64,000 nt of DNA from Corbicula japonica. Taxonomy: Eukaryota; Mollusca; Bivalvia; Venerida; Cyrenidae. The stretch is from the NCBI GenBank assembly GCA_038501625.1, contig JAZAYU010000005.1:13789484-13853483 (forward strand). Direction: 5' to 3'. The position numbers and the translations under genes were made by a program. Numbering within the stretch: the stretch's first letter is position 1; each line of letters opens with the position of its first letter. The notes under the pieces were generated by a model that had not been told where the DNA came from, made no database searches, and worked only from the letters and a program-made list of their open reading frames with translations. This document shows, one piece after another, positions 11,404 to 24,000 of the stretch.

Positions 11404-14400
11404 ATACATGGGTGAAAGTAAGGTCGGAATTCTGAACATTCTGAAATCATGAAAATTTGTCAACTTATATAGGAACAAAATAAAGAAAATCAACCATTTT
11501 TCGACACACAAAATCCAGAATTTCAGGAGTTATCTTGAAAAACTTCAACAATAGAGATAGTTTTGTGGTGATTTTAAATTTTTCAATCAGAGCTATATGC
11601 AACATCTGTGTTCACTCTATAACAGAAACTAGTTTTGTATGAAATAAAACTTCATACCTTTTTATAATAATAACAAAACATTATTACCAAATAAACTTGA
11701 GGCTTTAATATACCTATTAATGCTTGAAACCATCAAGTATTTTATCTTCTTTTTAAAGTAAAAATAATAAGGCGAAATAGCACTACATGTAAGAGACCAC
11801 AAAACTTTCCCACATAAAGTTTGTCTTCGACACTTTTACACTTAAGTCTTAACATTTAAGGAAGCATGTATCAGGTGGTTGCAATTTATTAGAACTGTCA
11901 CAGACTCCAAAGAAGGAATTTACCGATATGTATTGGCAAAAAAATATACGTATATTATATAGTCACATAATATTATGTGCAAAATTCTAGAAAAGGTATG
12001 TAAAGAAAGAAGGACATACAATAGTTTTGCACAATAGCAAAGAAATGTAAAATTTTATTATTAGGCCGGTGGCCAGGAACATGTTTGCTCCTCCCCCACA
12101 CCCCCCCCCCTTTGGGGAATTTTGTAGACATGATTTTTCTGAAAGCCTTTTATGTCCCGGATATTTTGCAGTTTGTTTGCATTCTGGCGAGTGGGGCATA
12201 AGGGTGTTACAGAGGTTTTAATATGTTACACATAAAATTTGTTTAAAAAACATATGGATTTTAAAGCTTTAATTCTGCTCTATTCCAGCTATGATTTCAT
12301 AAAACTTATATTTTTGTATAAATATGATGTATTCTCATTTGATTGATGTAGTTTTCATTTCAAAATTTTCGCTCTAACCTAACATATTTAGTGTGTAACA
12401 TACATAACCCTAAAAAGATGAAATTTAAGTCAGAAACTTACCTGTAGGATTTTTGTTTGTAAGCAAACTTAGGCAATAATACATGTTTTTGAAAGCTGCG
12501 TGATCAAGCAATATGAAGCAGTGTTTTTCATAAAAATCACTCTGGCAAAAGTAAAAATTTTACCATAATCTGTTACCTTATTGCTAATTCAATCATAATA
12601 TTCATGTTTTGACATGAACAAGCATAAAATATAGTGTTTAACTGAATAATTGTGCTTGATAAATGTAAGTGTTCTTGAAACTTGCATGACTTCAAATTTT
12701 CAACATACATAACATATGTACTCATTAAAATAAGGCTTATTTTCTTGGTTTTATTGTTTTTAATGGTGTTAGCTGATGTCTATTTGAAGAAATTAATTAT
12801 GTGTGCTCTTTGAAATGTCCTGATGTTTGTTAGCCCTGTGTAGATTTCTAATTACATTGACAGTCGTTTTTTTAACTAATATTACTGATTGAATGAAGTA
12901 TTTTCTCTAAAACTGATATTGTTGTTCAAAGAACTGAAAACATTTACAAAACTGTATCACAACTATGCAATCATTTTAGAATAAACTATAATATAATAAT
13001 AGTAAGTAGTTTATAGTGTATACTTTGTTATGTTATGTGATTAAAATGTAAAAGTAAACAAATATTGCTTTGTTACAAACAAAACTAATTAAAATTAATT
13101 ATATGTTACCTAATTATTTAATTAGTGTTTTAAGAAAGATGACTTAGGATAAAGAAAACAAATTTCAAAATCGTGTTATAGTTTGTATCTAGATTACCGT
13201 AGAGTCATTCATAATGTGAATATGAACTTTCTATAATCTATATTTACTAAAAACAAAGTTGAAAGCAACAGTCCTGGTCTTTTAGAGCAATAATAACTGA
13301 TATTACGGTTAAATAAAACATGTCAAATAAGAAAAATAAATTGTCCTAAATGAACATTATTTTTTCCATTGTTCAAAGAAAGCTTAAGAAATTGTAAAGA
13401 ATTCCTTAAGATCTTTGTAGAATGTTATTTTTCTTAAAGACAAATAATTGTTATTTTTCTTAAAGACAAATAATTGTTAAAGAGAAACATCCTAATTTGA
13501 AAGACAATCTGTGTTATATGCAGGTGATGGTAAGCTAATAAACAAACTTATGTATAATAATTTTTTAGGTAATTTTTTTTACTTGAGTTAAAAAAATTGC
13601 TATATAATGCTCATGCTGTATCAATGTTTTACAAATTCTACACTGAACCTTAGTATTTTAGATGAATAAAATTACTTTTAAAAACATTTCTAACATCAGA
13701 TAATTTAGTCAGCTAATTTTTGTAAAGTTTAAATTAAGTAGCTTTTAAAATTGTTATAGATCAACTTTAACACAATATAATAGTATAAAAAGATATTTAT
13801 CAAAATGTTAACTAATTGTTTGCAGTTTCTTGCTTTTCTTTTCTTATTATTTTTGCTGATTATTAAAGTAAAAATTGGTAACATATTATAATAGGACAAA
13901 AGAAATAAATAGAACAATATAATGATAAAAATTGTTAATTTTGTTTATTCTTTCTTTTCTACATTTTGATAGAACAAATCAATGTTATCTGTCTCAATCC
14001 AGAGTATCTGGACTTAGCTTTAGACTGGATGCAACAACCCATAATTAGTGTAAACCTAAGCTGTACTACAATGTTGTCACTGAGCCATATTGATAGGTTT
14101 ATTGTTAATTTAAAAAAAGAATGACCATCTACATTATACACATTTATTTCAAGACATATTGAGCAGTACACAGATCATTAACCTCTAAAGTTTAACAATA
14201 TTTAAATTAAAAATACATTACTGTTTAATATCACCAGCATCAATACCTTAATTTCCTTTTGTAACATATTTCTTATATATGACCTATTTTAATACAAGAT
14301 ACATAAAGTGCAGGAAGGTTGTTAACCTATATACTGGATTAAGATACTGGTTTATTAAAACACAACTGGCAATGATTTGTTTACTGTTTTATCACATCAA

Positions 14401-15333
14401 CAATCATATTACCTCATCTTACTGATGGTTATAACAGTGGCTACACATCAATTACAGGTAATTTTAATGGAGATGTGTATTGCTTGTCCTTGAAAAAAAT
14501 AAATAATAAAAAAAACTCAAATGATATCATGAATAAAACACATTTTTTACTTCTAATATTTTTGATAACACACTAATAGCTTATCAAACGCAAATAATTT
14601 AATAGCTTTTTATTACTAACTTGAATTTGAGAACAATTGATTAAATTTATCGCTAGAATCACTATTTCTTATGGATATAATTGTAACTTCAAACAGAAAT
14701 TCATCTTAAAATGTCTCCTTGACTAACTAACTGCAGGCTGATGTGTGTTGGTTCTTAAAATACATTATTGTCGCAATTTATCATGAAAGAAGGTATGTAA
14801 TTTATATCGCTATTGTGCAGTAACTAAAATTGGTTAATACTTTCATTTTGGTAACATATTTAAAAATGGTGATTTATGATTTGGTATTTATTTTTATTAT
14901 GATATAAAGCTAACTAATAATTAAAACTCATGAAGAGGTGTGTTTAAACAAAAACAATTACACCAAAACTTCAAATTTATTAACCATAGTCATAAGTATA
15001 TGATATAACATAATACTAAAGTCACATATAACTAAAGTTATGGATATTATTAACAATATGTTTAACAAAGTTTATCTTTTAATCAAACAATATGTCTTTC
15101 AGAGTTTATTTCTTTATAATTTATTTTATTTTTAGATAATTTCTTTGCTATCTTTGAGATGTTTTTTTTTTGCATTTTTTCAGATATTTTGGTTTTTGGA
15201 ATTTCCAAATATATGTATTTATTTACATACATTGAACAAGAAGTGTGTCTCAATGTGACTTTATTACATTTAAATACTGCATTCTTATTTATATTAATAA
15301 ATTTAACAAATTTAAAAATTAAAAAAAACAACA

Positions 15334-15555
15334 TCTTCCTGGTGTAGAAAAAAATAGGTTTATTTCAGAACTTGCCAATTATTTCTTCATAGCATAAAAT
15401 TTTCTCAAAGATCACATATTCAAATAGGCGTTACAGTAAAACGCCCCACTCGCCAGAAAGCAAACACATTTCAAAATGCAAAGAATGGCATAGAAAAACA
15501 TACCCTTCAAAATTCCCCCAAGGGGGATTGGGGGTCTATTGGCAGCTCAAGGTCT
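15334..15555. repeat. Right-boundary repeat, copy 1
   Basis: Starts CTTCCTGGTGTAGAAAAAAA and passes through CGCCCCACTCGCCAGAAAGC to TCTATTGGCAGCTCAAGGTC. It is a direct repeat of 15844-16085, offset ~510 bp, and inverted relative to 12060-12240. Confidence 0.7.
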
Positions 15556-15843
15556 AATACATTTATGGCCTGTTTTCCCATTTTCTTTTCTTTCGGTAAC
15601 ATATTTCAATATAGCCTTACGGTTTATGTCCCAATGTTTGTCACTGTATTACATTTGTCCTGAATTCCCATTAATCGTACTATATTTTACTTATAAGCAC
15701 AAATTACTTGCTACTGCACGTAAGAAATGTTTTATACATCTTATTTTACTAGGTTTTTATGTTAAGTAACATAACTTAATCACTATTTTAGACCAATACC
15801 TTAGGTTACCGATGTTTTATTGCATTAGCAATGTAGATAAGAG

Positions 15844-16090
15844 CTTCCTGGTGTAGAAAAAATAGGTTTATTTTAGAACTTTTATAATTGTCAAATATTT
15901 CATTCTTACACAAACTTTTTTCAAAGGTAACATATTCAAACACGCGTTACAGAAAAAAACGCCCCACTCGCCAGAGTGCAAACAAATTGCAAAATGCGTA
16001 GAATGGTATAGGCTTTCAGAAAAACATACCCTTCAAAATTCCCCAAAGGGCGGGGAGGGTGGTCTATTGGCAGCTTAAGGTCTATAGAAT
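15844..16090. repeat. Right-boundary repeat, copy 2
   Basis: Same order of blocks as copy 1 (CTTCCTGGTGTAGAAAAAAT, CGCCCCACTCGCCAGAGTGC, TCTATTGGCAGCTTAAGGTC). It keeps GGCTTTCAGA, which copy 1 lacks and the left boundary has, so it is probably the true outer partner. Confidence 0.7.
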
Positions 16091-16103
16091 TTAAGAAGAC
16101 AGT

Positions 16104-16795
16104 GGCCCAGTTGCTCGTTTATAAGGTAATTTAAATTAATGTAATTTATTGTCGTTAAACATTTCAGTTGCTGATAAAATATATTCATGAACTTACCGTT
16201 AATTTAACGGAAAGTTAACGCAAAACTTAATTTTACCTACTTAGCATCGTTAGCATCAACTTAATTAAAGTTAAAAAACTAAAGATGAAAATTGCGATGA
16301 TTTGCTAAAAGCTTTCAACAGAAATAATACCGACATGTTACTGTTGTAGTATCAGTTTAAATCTTGTTGAAAGTAAATAAAAAGATAACTGTACACATGT
16401 GCCAGAAATTATTTCGGACTTTCCTGTGTCTATAAATAACATTTCCTGTGTCTATAAATAACATATGAGGTGTTTTTTTTTAATTTGTTCTCTAAAAGGG
16501 CTCTTTTCACCTTGACTTTTTCTGGTTTTTCGACACTTGGTTGAGCATTTCGATTTTCATATTCAGCCATTTTGAATTTACTAAAAGAGGGAGTTGAGGA
16601 TGCAAAACTTAAAATCAATGTTAACTAAAATTAATATGACTTATCAATGTTAACTTACTCTGGTGTTAATTCTTTGATCAGCAACAGGTTTTTAACAGAC
16701 CGTTAGCTAACTTCAACCCTCAGCAACTTAACGTTAACTAACGTTAAACTATATCCGTTAAATTTAACGGAAAACATGAGCAACTGAGCCAATTC
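16104..16795. mobile_element. TIR element, Harbinger-like ends (tentative)
   Basis: The ends are GGCCCAGTTGCTCGTTTATA and, inverted, GGCTCAGTTGCTCATGTTTT. Subterminal blocks CGTTAATTTAACGGAAAGTT and CCGTTAAATTTAACGGAAAA also face each other. Inside are a direct duplication (TTCCTGTGTCTATAAATAAC twice, 16423-16462) and a short minus-strand frame (16430-16618) with a charged segment starting MAEYENRNAQPS. No clear target duplication was found. Confidence 0.5.
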
Positions 16796-16867
16796 CTTGA
16801 GATATTTACCAATATCTCGAGATACTTTCTGTCAAACCATTGAGTTTGAATCTAATCTAAGTGTGAT

Positions 16868-16940
16868 CTGGGACCAAGATCATAAAACTTATATTGGAGA
16901 CCAGTCTCAAATCTCAATCATCTGATTACCTAATATGGAG
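16868..16940. repeat. R1 half copy, 'gatcataaaact' subtype
   Basis: Left arm only, ending CATCTGATTACCTAATATGG. Confidence 0.65.
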
Positions 16941-17837
16941 AGATACATACTCTTTATCTTAATAGTTAAGCACATAAATGGTGCTAATAAAACAGGAATT
17001 TCATCTAAGATTCAGCTTTCCTTTTAAGGAATAGTATTAAACAAGAGGGTCAAATTCCCCCATTAATTGTACAGTTTCCCAATTAAGAAAGCCCGATTTG
17101 CTTTTGTAGCACTTGTTTGATCCGCCCTCTACGCCCAGACAAAGCTTGCCTTATAAATCAGATGACTACATAAATAACATGACTTCATTATAGGCTTCTA
17201 AAAATATAATACAGATTGTAATTAACTTTGTGATATAGTTCCTAGCATGCTGCAGAGTTCATATGTTATGATTTGTTGGCTGATGAAAATAAACTTTAAG
17301 GATAAAGAAAGGCAGTGTAAACTTCTTAAGTTAATTGTAGATTTTCCTGTTTCATGCTTTCCCTGGGTGACATTGTGATTCAATCCAATTATGCAACATT
17401 CAATATATTACTGTACCTATGTGCACTGTACCTAGAGAAGTTTGGTAAGGATAGCTCAAAACAAGTCTTAGTTTATTTTGCAAACATTCTTAGGCAAAGC
17501 CATATCATAGACCATCTACACACCAAGTTATCTCAGAACAGCTGTAACTAGGCTCAGTTTTATCGGAACAAGGAATTTCTATCCGAGTACCAGTGACCTT
17601 GACCTCACTGACCCCTTAATACAATCCTATGAAAGGTTTCAACATAGGCTAATTTCATATCAAGTTTGGTATGAATAAATGAACCTGTTCTCAAGTTATT
17701 GTCTAGGTAAGGAGTGGACATATTGACAAGAGCCTATCTATGTGCACCACATCCAGCCCTCTTTAGTAACAGTGACCCAGGAAAGGGGCAGCATAATAAA
17801 AAGACAGTCAGTATCAAGCATGTACATAAATGTCCTT
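16941..17837. other. No gene seen
   Basis: Contains short stretches reminiscent of HINE cores (AGCTCAAAACAAGTC, CCAGTGACCTTGACCTCACT, ATCAAGTTTGGTATGAATAA), but no ends. Possibly a decayed element. Confidence 0.35.
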
Positions 17838-17978
17838 TAACCCTTTTCTCCATAGACACACCTTTATTGCGAGGGCGAACAGTTTAGATCCAGATCAGCC
17901 TGCACATCCATGCTGTGTGATCAGGATCTAAACTGTTCGCTTTTTTATTCGTTAGGTTTTTTTTACCAAAATGCAACC
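17838..17978. repeat. R2 MITE, left half
   Basis: Starts TTTAACCCTTTTCTCCATAG. It is interrupted after AAAATGCAACC by the element at 17979-18642 and resumes at ~18643. Confidence 0.8.
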
Positions 17979-18642
17979 AACATATAAATTTACGGGTGCA
18001 CCTGTAAAATAGCGGTGGACCTATATAAATACACGTCCGTCGTAGAAATTTTATGCCCTCAACATATAAATTACCGATGCACCGCTAATTTACAAGTGCA
18101 CCGGCAATATGAAAAAGATCAACCAATCACAACCCTTGATTCAAACAGTTGAATTCAGTGAAATATTAATTTTTAAATTGAAATAAGTTACTTTTTATTT
18201 AATGTTATATTTGTGATCTAAAAGCATTAACATACTTTTTAATATTTTCAAAAGTAAATAAACAATCCAAGCATTTTTAAATCGAGTAAACATTCACTGC
18301 AACTTTCAACATATCATCAATACTGCAAGAATTTAAAATGGCGAATGTAAGACAAATTTTGATTGGCTATCATTAGTATGGGTATAATTAGCGAATAGGT
18401 CAAAATCCAAATTTAGGTGCACCAGTAATTTACACGATGGTCTTATAAATATATACGATGGACGTTTAAAAATGTAGGTGCACCGCTATTTGAAATGGCG
18501 GTGCACATGTTTTTTATGGGTGCACCTGTAAATTTATACGTCCATCGCATAAATTTATACGTCCAGCGCATAAATTTACAGGAGCAACGGTAATTTTATA
18601 TGTAGGTGCACCTTCAGTTTACTTTTGACCTTTTCGTGCACC
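17979..18642. mobile_element. TIR element rich in GGTGCACC palindromes
   Basis: The ends are ACATATAAATTTACGGGTGC and, inverted, AGGTGCACCTACATATAAAA. The two flanks carry many GTGCACC/GGTGCAC units next to AAATTTATACG(T/A)CC(A/G)TCG. The middle (~18110-18400) is plain AT-rich sequence. It is inserted in an R2 copy, which fixes its boundaries well. Confidence 0.65.
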
Positions 18643-18738
18643 ACAGATCAGTCGGCATGGATGTGCTGGCTGATATGGATCTACACTGGTCGCACATGTG
18701 TAAAAATGCTTACATGTATATATGGAGGAAAGGGTTAA
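18643..18738. repeat. R2 MITE, right half
   Basis: Completes the copy begun at 17838 and ends ATATGGAGGAAAGGGTTAAG. Confidence 0.8.
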
Positions 18739-19362
18739 GCATGTACATGAATGTTCTTTAAGTCACTTATCTTAAATGCAATTATTTTAAATGTGATAGT
18801 GTAAGGTTGGCTAAAGACGTTCACACCTAAGATAAATACAGGTTAGTTCCTTGCGCACTGTCATTAGGAAATCCCTTAAAATATTTAATTCGTTAATTAA
18901 CAGCACATCACGTTACATAAATTCAGCATAATTTACATGTTTATCTACTTTGGCCACATTAAAAGTACAAAAAAGAGTTATTATCTAACTTAAATAACCC
19001 TACCATCAACAAAAAGATATAATTATTGTGACTGAAAAATTGTATATTACAGCGTGCATGGCTTTATTAAAAGTAACTTGGTAATGGAGAACGATTTCGC
19101 TTTCATGAAAATATCAGTCAGACAACCTGCTTATAATAACAATGTTAAGGACTTTGGATCTAGACTAATACTGAAGGGTATTGCAATCATACCAATTTAC
19201 CAGTTTAGATCAATTTATACCGTGCTTATTTTCAATTCTGGGAGGGTGTGAACACTCGTCGAAAGTTTTTGACGAAATTCAACAGAAATACAATTCTATC
19301 AAGTGTCCTTTCTTTAAACTGTCACATTCTAACACTTGTCCTTTCTGTCAAGTGTCGTATTC
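18739..19362. other. No gene seen
   Basis: A duplicated AACACTTGTCCTTTCTGTCAAGTGTC-like phrase lies at 19305-19360 beside the GATA array. Nothing else was recognised. Confidence 0.35.
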
Positions 19363-19442
<80 letters not shown>

Positions 19443-19468
19443 ATAGATAGAATAGATAGAATAGATAA
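19363..19468. repeat. (GATA)n array 1
   Basis: About 25 units of TAGA/GATA, ending in three AATAGATAG variants. Confidence 0.9.
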
Positions 19469-19484
19469 AGAGAATCTATCATTG

Positions 19485-19614
19485 GTATTTGGCGAAGATC
19501 AAGGTATCTCAACCCGAGGGTAATGCTTTCCAGACGGAAACGAGGCTGTGCCGAGTTTCCGTCTGGAAAGCATTGCCCGAGGGTTGGGATACCGCGTTCT
19601 TCGCCGAATACCAA
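19485..19614. repeat. Long imperfect palindrome
   Basis: The arms ATCATTGGTATTTGGCGAAG and CTTCGCCGAATACCAATGAT enclose CAACCCGAGGGTAATGCTTT facing AAAGCATTGCCCGAGGGTTG. The loop is around GAGGCTGTGCCGAG. Confidence 0.85.
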
Positions 19615-19627
19615 TGATTGATTATTT

Positions 19628-20420
19628 TTCTCACTTACTTCTTAAAGATTCAAACAAAATTCTTTAAAATTAAAAAAAAAAAACGCAAGGATTTTAGAGA
19701 ACTATTTCTTTCGCGTAACTTCCAGTAGGAACGGTAAATCAGCCACGAATACACATTCCTGTCAAACACCCATAACATGTAGGCATTCAACAATATCGTT
19801 AAAAATAAAAGAAAGGAAAAGAATAGTTTTTTCATTGCATGAAAACAGCTGGTTTATCCGTTAAAAACGGATAACGGATCTGCGATTTTTAAGGTTATCC
19901 GTGATTTCGTCACAATTCAAAATTCAAAAAAATTAAATTGTACATACCAGTTGAAATGTCCCGATTAAACAGCAGTATGTTTCCTATTTTATTTGCCATT
20001 CACTTTCTTTAAAGATCTTGATGTTTAACGAAGCTCGCAACAGCGGTATAAGAATGAAACACTTTATAAAAAGTAGCAATTTCAGACTCATACCACGATA
20101 AACACTTCCAAGTTCCAGCGTTAATAATTTAGCAACCTCCGAGTGTATCCTTTCCAAATGATTTTTGAACAAAATCCTGATGAAACAAATCAAGAGATTG
20201 CTCTTTTTGAAACAGTAAACATTACGTCACTTTACAAATTTAGATGACGTAGAAACAGTATCATGACGTAGTCTAAATCAATAATGAAAGTGCTCAATTA
20301 ATATGGTGCGCAATAATACAAAAGTACGCGAGCACGCGGAGTGTTAGATAAGGCCATGCGAGATAAGGAAATCTCACACGGCTAAAAATAGAGATTTTTC
20401 TGTCTAGTAAGTGAGAAAGA
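19628..20420. mobile_element. Possible TIR element between GATA arrays
   Basis: TTTTCTCACTTACTTCTT at the left faces TCTAGTAAGTGAGAAAGAAT at the right. The interior has the short palindrome ATCCGTTAAAAACGGATAACGGAT (19856-19879) and AAATCTC...GAGATTT near the right end. No coding frame. Confidence 0.4.
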
Positions 20421-20651
<231 letters not shown>

Positions 20652-20928
20652 AGTGTCTTCGACGAATTGTTGTGCACCTGTTTTAGATGACTGCACCTAG
20701 TCATCCTGGTAACTATAAGGTCACAATAAATACATGATAAAGCTTTTCTTGGATTTCTATCTAACATGTTAAATTTTGTGGGCATAAAATTTCATTCCAG
20801 ATATAAATGAATTTTTGTGCTGGCATGAATTCATGCAGTTGCATAATTCTCCTAATATGAGAACTTCAGGTGCTTGGTAGGGTTTAATTTTGTCCAATTT
20901 CCACTAATGCAAAATACGCTTTATTTAA

Positions 20929-21107
20929 CCTTTTCCTCCATTGATATTCCTTGATTGCGTGGGCTAACAGTGTAGATCCAGATCAGCCAGCACATTTGTG
21001 CCGTCTGTTCAGGATCTAAACTGCTCGCTTTTTGATTTATAAGATTATTTCTGACCAAAATGTGACCAGTGCAGATCCTGATCAGACGGCACGGATCGCA
21101 CATGCAT
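20929..21107. repeat. R2 MITE, left part
   Basis: Starts TTTAACCTTTTCCTCCATTG. It is cut after CGCACATGCAT by the HINE at 21108 and continues at 23171 (AAAATGCGTATTTATGGAGGAAAGG). Confidence 0.8.
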
Positions 21108-23170
21108 AACAAGAGGGCCATGATGGCCCTATATCGCTCACCTGAGTACAAAAGTACTCTCTGCTTGTGGTTTCAGACAAGAAGATTTTTAAAGTTTTGC
21201 CTATACAAGTCTATGTAAAATGAAGTGACCCCTGGGGCGGGGCCAATTTTGACCCCAGGAAAATAATTTGAACAATCTTTGTAGAGTTCCAATAGAGGAT
21301 GCTAAATGCCAAATATCTAAGCTCTAGGCCTTGTGGTTTCAGACAAGAAGATTTTTAAAGTTTTGCCTATACAAGTCTATACTAGAAATGTGTCCATAGG
21401 ACACGGATGCCCCCGCTATGCATGTTTGTCATGGTGAACATTTATACCAAGTTATTTTAAAATCCAATAAGTAATAACAAACTCACAGCCCAGACAAGAA
21501 AAGTCTGGTTTTTGTACTCAACACAACGCCTTGTCATAGTGAACATTTGTGCCAAATTATTTTGAAACCACTCTGTTAATAACAAAGTTATAGCCAGTAC
21601 AAGAAATTAATATTTTTTGTAACAGTGACCTTGACCTTGGACCTACAGGCATGGGTATTGTACACAACACATCGTCTTGATATAATGAACATTTATACCA
21701 AGTTATTTTAAAATCCAATAAGACAAAACAAAGTAACAGAGCAGACAAGATTTTTATAACACAATTCTATTGTAAGTAACAGTGACCTTGACCTCTGACC
21801 TTTCGGCATGGGTGTTGTACACGACACACCGCCTTGTCATGGTGAACATTAGTGCCAAGTTATTTTGAAATCCCTCCATTCATAAGGAAGTTACAGCCCG
21901 GACAAGAAAATTCTATTTTTAGTAACAGCGACCTTGACCTTGGAGGTACAGGCATGGGTATTATACGCGACACATCGTCTTGATATGGTGAACATTCAAA
22001 CCAAGTAATTTTAAAATCCAATAAGAAATAACAAAGTTACAGAGCGGACAAGATTTTCCCAACAAAATTCTATTAATAGTAACAGTGACCTTGACCTTGA
22101 ACCTACAGGCATGGGTGTTGTACGCGACACACCGCCTTGTCATGGTGAACATTTGTGCCAAGTTATTTTGAAATCCCTCCATTCATAAGGAAGTTACAGC
22201 CCGGACAAGAAAAATCTATTTTTAGTAACAGTGACCTTGACTTTGGAGGTACAGGCATGGGTATTATACGCGACACATCGTCTTGATATGGTGAACATTC
22301 AAACCAAGTAATTTTAAAATCCAATAAGAAATAACAAAGTTACAGAGCGGACAAGATTTTCGAACATACACACACACTGACACACACACACAAACAAACA
22401 AACAAACACACCCACAGCCAGGGTGAACACTATATGCCCTTCCGCCATTACATGGCGGGGGCATAATAAAATGAAGTGACCCCTGGGGCGGGGCCAATTT
22501 TGACCCCAGGGGAATAATTTGAACAATCTTTGTAGAGTTCCACTAGAGGATGCTAAATGCCAAATATCTAAGCTCAAGGCCTTGTGGTTTCAGACAAGAA
22601 GATTTTTAAAGTTTTGCCTATATAAGTCTATGTAAAATGAAGTGACCCCTGGGGCGGGGCCAATTTTGACCCCAGGGAAATAATTTGAACAAACTTTGTA
22701 GAGTTCCACTAGAGGATGCTAAATGCCAAATATCTAAGCTCTAGGCCTTGTGGTTTCAGACAAGAAGATTTTTAAAGTTTTTCCTATATAAGTCTATGTA
22801 AAATGAAGTGACCCCTGGGGCGGGGCCAATTTTGACCCCAGGGAAATAATTTGAACAAACTTTGTAGAGTTCCACTAGAGGATGCTAAATGCCAAATATC
22901 TAAGCTCTAGGCCTTGTGGTTTCAGACAAGAAGATTTTTTAAGTTTTTCCTTTCGTTGCCATGGCAACCAGAGTTCTGCATGGAATTGATTTCTTTGAAC
23001 AACTTTGGAAGAGCTTCATGCAAGGAACATCCGTGGCAAGTTTCGTCAAAATTAGCCAAGACGTTTCAGAGAGGAAGTCGTTTGAAGAAAAAGTTGATGG
23101 CGGACGCACGGACGACGGACATCAGGCGATCACAAAAGCTCACCATGAGCACTTAGTGCTCAGGTGAGCT
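21108..23170. mobile_element. HINE/pearl-like element, family A
   Basis: The 5' end is AACAAGAGGGCCATGATGGC then CGCTCACCTGAGTA. The core has ~166-bp units (AAGTGACCCCTGGGGCGGGG, CCAATTTTGACCCCAGG, CTAAGCTCTAGGCCTTGTGG). The 3' part is a unique stretch with GTTGCCATGGCAACC, then GCTCACCATGAGCAC and GTGCTCAGGTGAGCTAAAAA. The subterminal inverted repeat is GCTCACCTGAG/CTCAGGTGAGC. Another element (21381-22466) sits inside the core. Non-autonomous; no coding. Confidence 0.8.
21381..22466. mobile_element. HINE/pearl-like element, family B (nested)
   Basis: The 5' end is ACTAGAAATGTGTCCATAGG (a small hairpin) then ATGCCCCCGC. The core is ~155-bp units (GTAACAGTGACCTTGACC, GGCATGGGTATT, CTTGTCATGGTGAACATT, CCAAGTTATTTTGAAATCC). 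The 3' end is a CA/AAAC microsatellite, then CCGCCATTACATGGCGGGGG and CATAAT. The subterminal repeat is ATGCCCCCGC/GCGGGGGCAT. Confidence 0.8.
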
Positions 23171-23205
23171 AAAAATGCGTATTTATGGAGGAAAGGATAA
23201 ACTCC
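23171..23205. repeat. R2 MITE, right tip
   Basis: Resumes the copy begun at 20929; ends TTTATGGAGGAAAGGATAAA. Confidence 0.75.
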
Positions 23206-23350
23206 GTGTGAAATATCATGATACCACGGTTATGGTCTAAGCTTCCTTTAAATTTGAAAAGTCCATTCATTATTCATAGGGATGTTTTACAAAAATTTAT
23301 TAATTTGGTTTATTAACTGAATAGCGAAAAGTAGACACATAGCAGACCCT

Positions 23351-23503
23351 GGTCCAAGATCATAAAACTGAGATTGGTGTTTAGAAGTTCTCAAAAGTCA
23401 AGTTTTTGATTGGTTCATTTGGAGACTGAGTTCAATTTTAACCAATAAGATTGCTGAGATTTGAGACAGGTCTCTGGTCTCAGTTTAATGATCTTAAGCC
23501 CTC
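23351..23503. repeat. R1 fold-back element, diverged centre
   Basis: Ends CCAAGATCATAAAACTGAGA and CTCAGTTTAATGATCTTAAG. The stem is altered to TTTTTGATTGGTTCATTTGG and TTTTAACCAATAAGATTGCT. Confidence 0.75.
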
Positions 23504-23611
23504 ATCAGACTGTTCGGAAACACTGATCTGGGTTTAAATTGAATGCAAATTTGACAAATACATCGCTTAACACCCAAGTTAAATCTTTACCCCATACATT
23601 TACAAATTAAA

Positions 23612-23665
23612 CATATCCATGCAGTCTGATACAGATCTACACTGTTTGATACTTGATAATAAGAA
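23612..23665. repeat. R2 fragment
   Basis: Short piece ATGCAGTCTGATACAGATCT followed by ACACTGTTTGATAC. Confidence 0.4.
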
Positions 23666-23756
23666 AAATTCTATTTTTGCATTAAAGTGACAGAAGGAAG
23701 TATTTAATGAATGATGAACGTGATCTGGTTTCTAAACATCCCTTAAACAGTTTATT

Positions 23757-23845
23757 TTCTAAGTCAACCAGTCATCATTTCAGCAAATCAGATGCTTGGG
23801 ATTTGATACTGGTTTCCAATCTCAGTTTTATAACCTTCAACTCTT
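23757..23845. repeat. R1 right-half copy
   Basis: Starts at the centre (CAACCAGTCATCATTTCAGC) and ends CTCAGTTTTATAACCTTCAA. Confidence 0.7.
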
Positions 23846-24000
23846 GTGTCAATGTAACCAATTATTGTTATTTATTGTGCTATTGCACTATGACAAGCTA
23901 GAAATATGATTCCGACATTTGAAAAGTTCGATCTATACTCCAATAAAATAAACTTTTTATTTCCCAGAGGAACATCTTGACACAGATGGGGTTTTCTCCA

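Larger units (their letters stand above)
12060..16090. mobile_element. AT-rich block bounded by inverted repeats
   Basis: The left boundary (12060-12240) contains TTTGGGGAATTTTGTAGACA, TCTGAAAGCC, TTTGCATTCTGGCGAGTGGG and ATATGTTACA. The reverse complement of the same series lies at 15334-15555 and again at 15844-16090. The ~3.1 kb interior (12240-15330) is extremely AT-rich and has no long reading frame. I read it as a non-autonomous or decayed TIR element. The inner right copy may be a duplication of the end. The superfamily was not recognised. Confidence 0.5.

Noticed and set aside
16430..16618. Short frame as a host gene
   Set aside because: It lies wholly inside a TIR element, has 62 codons and shows no recognised domain.
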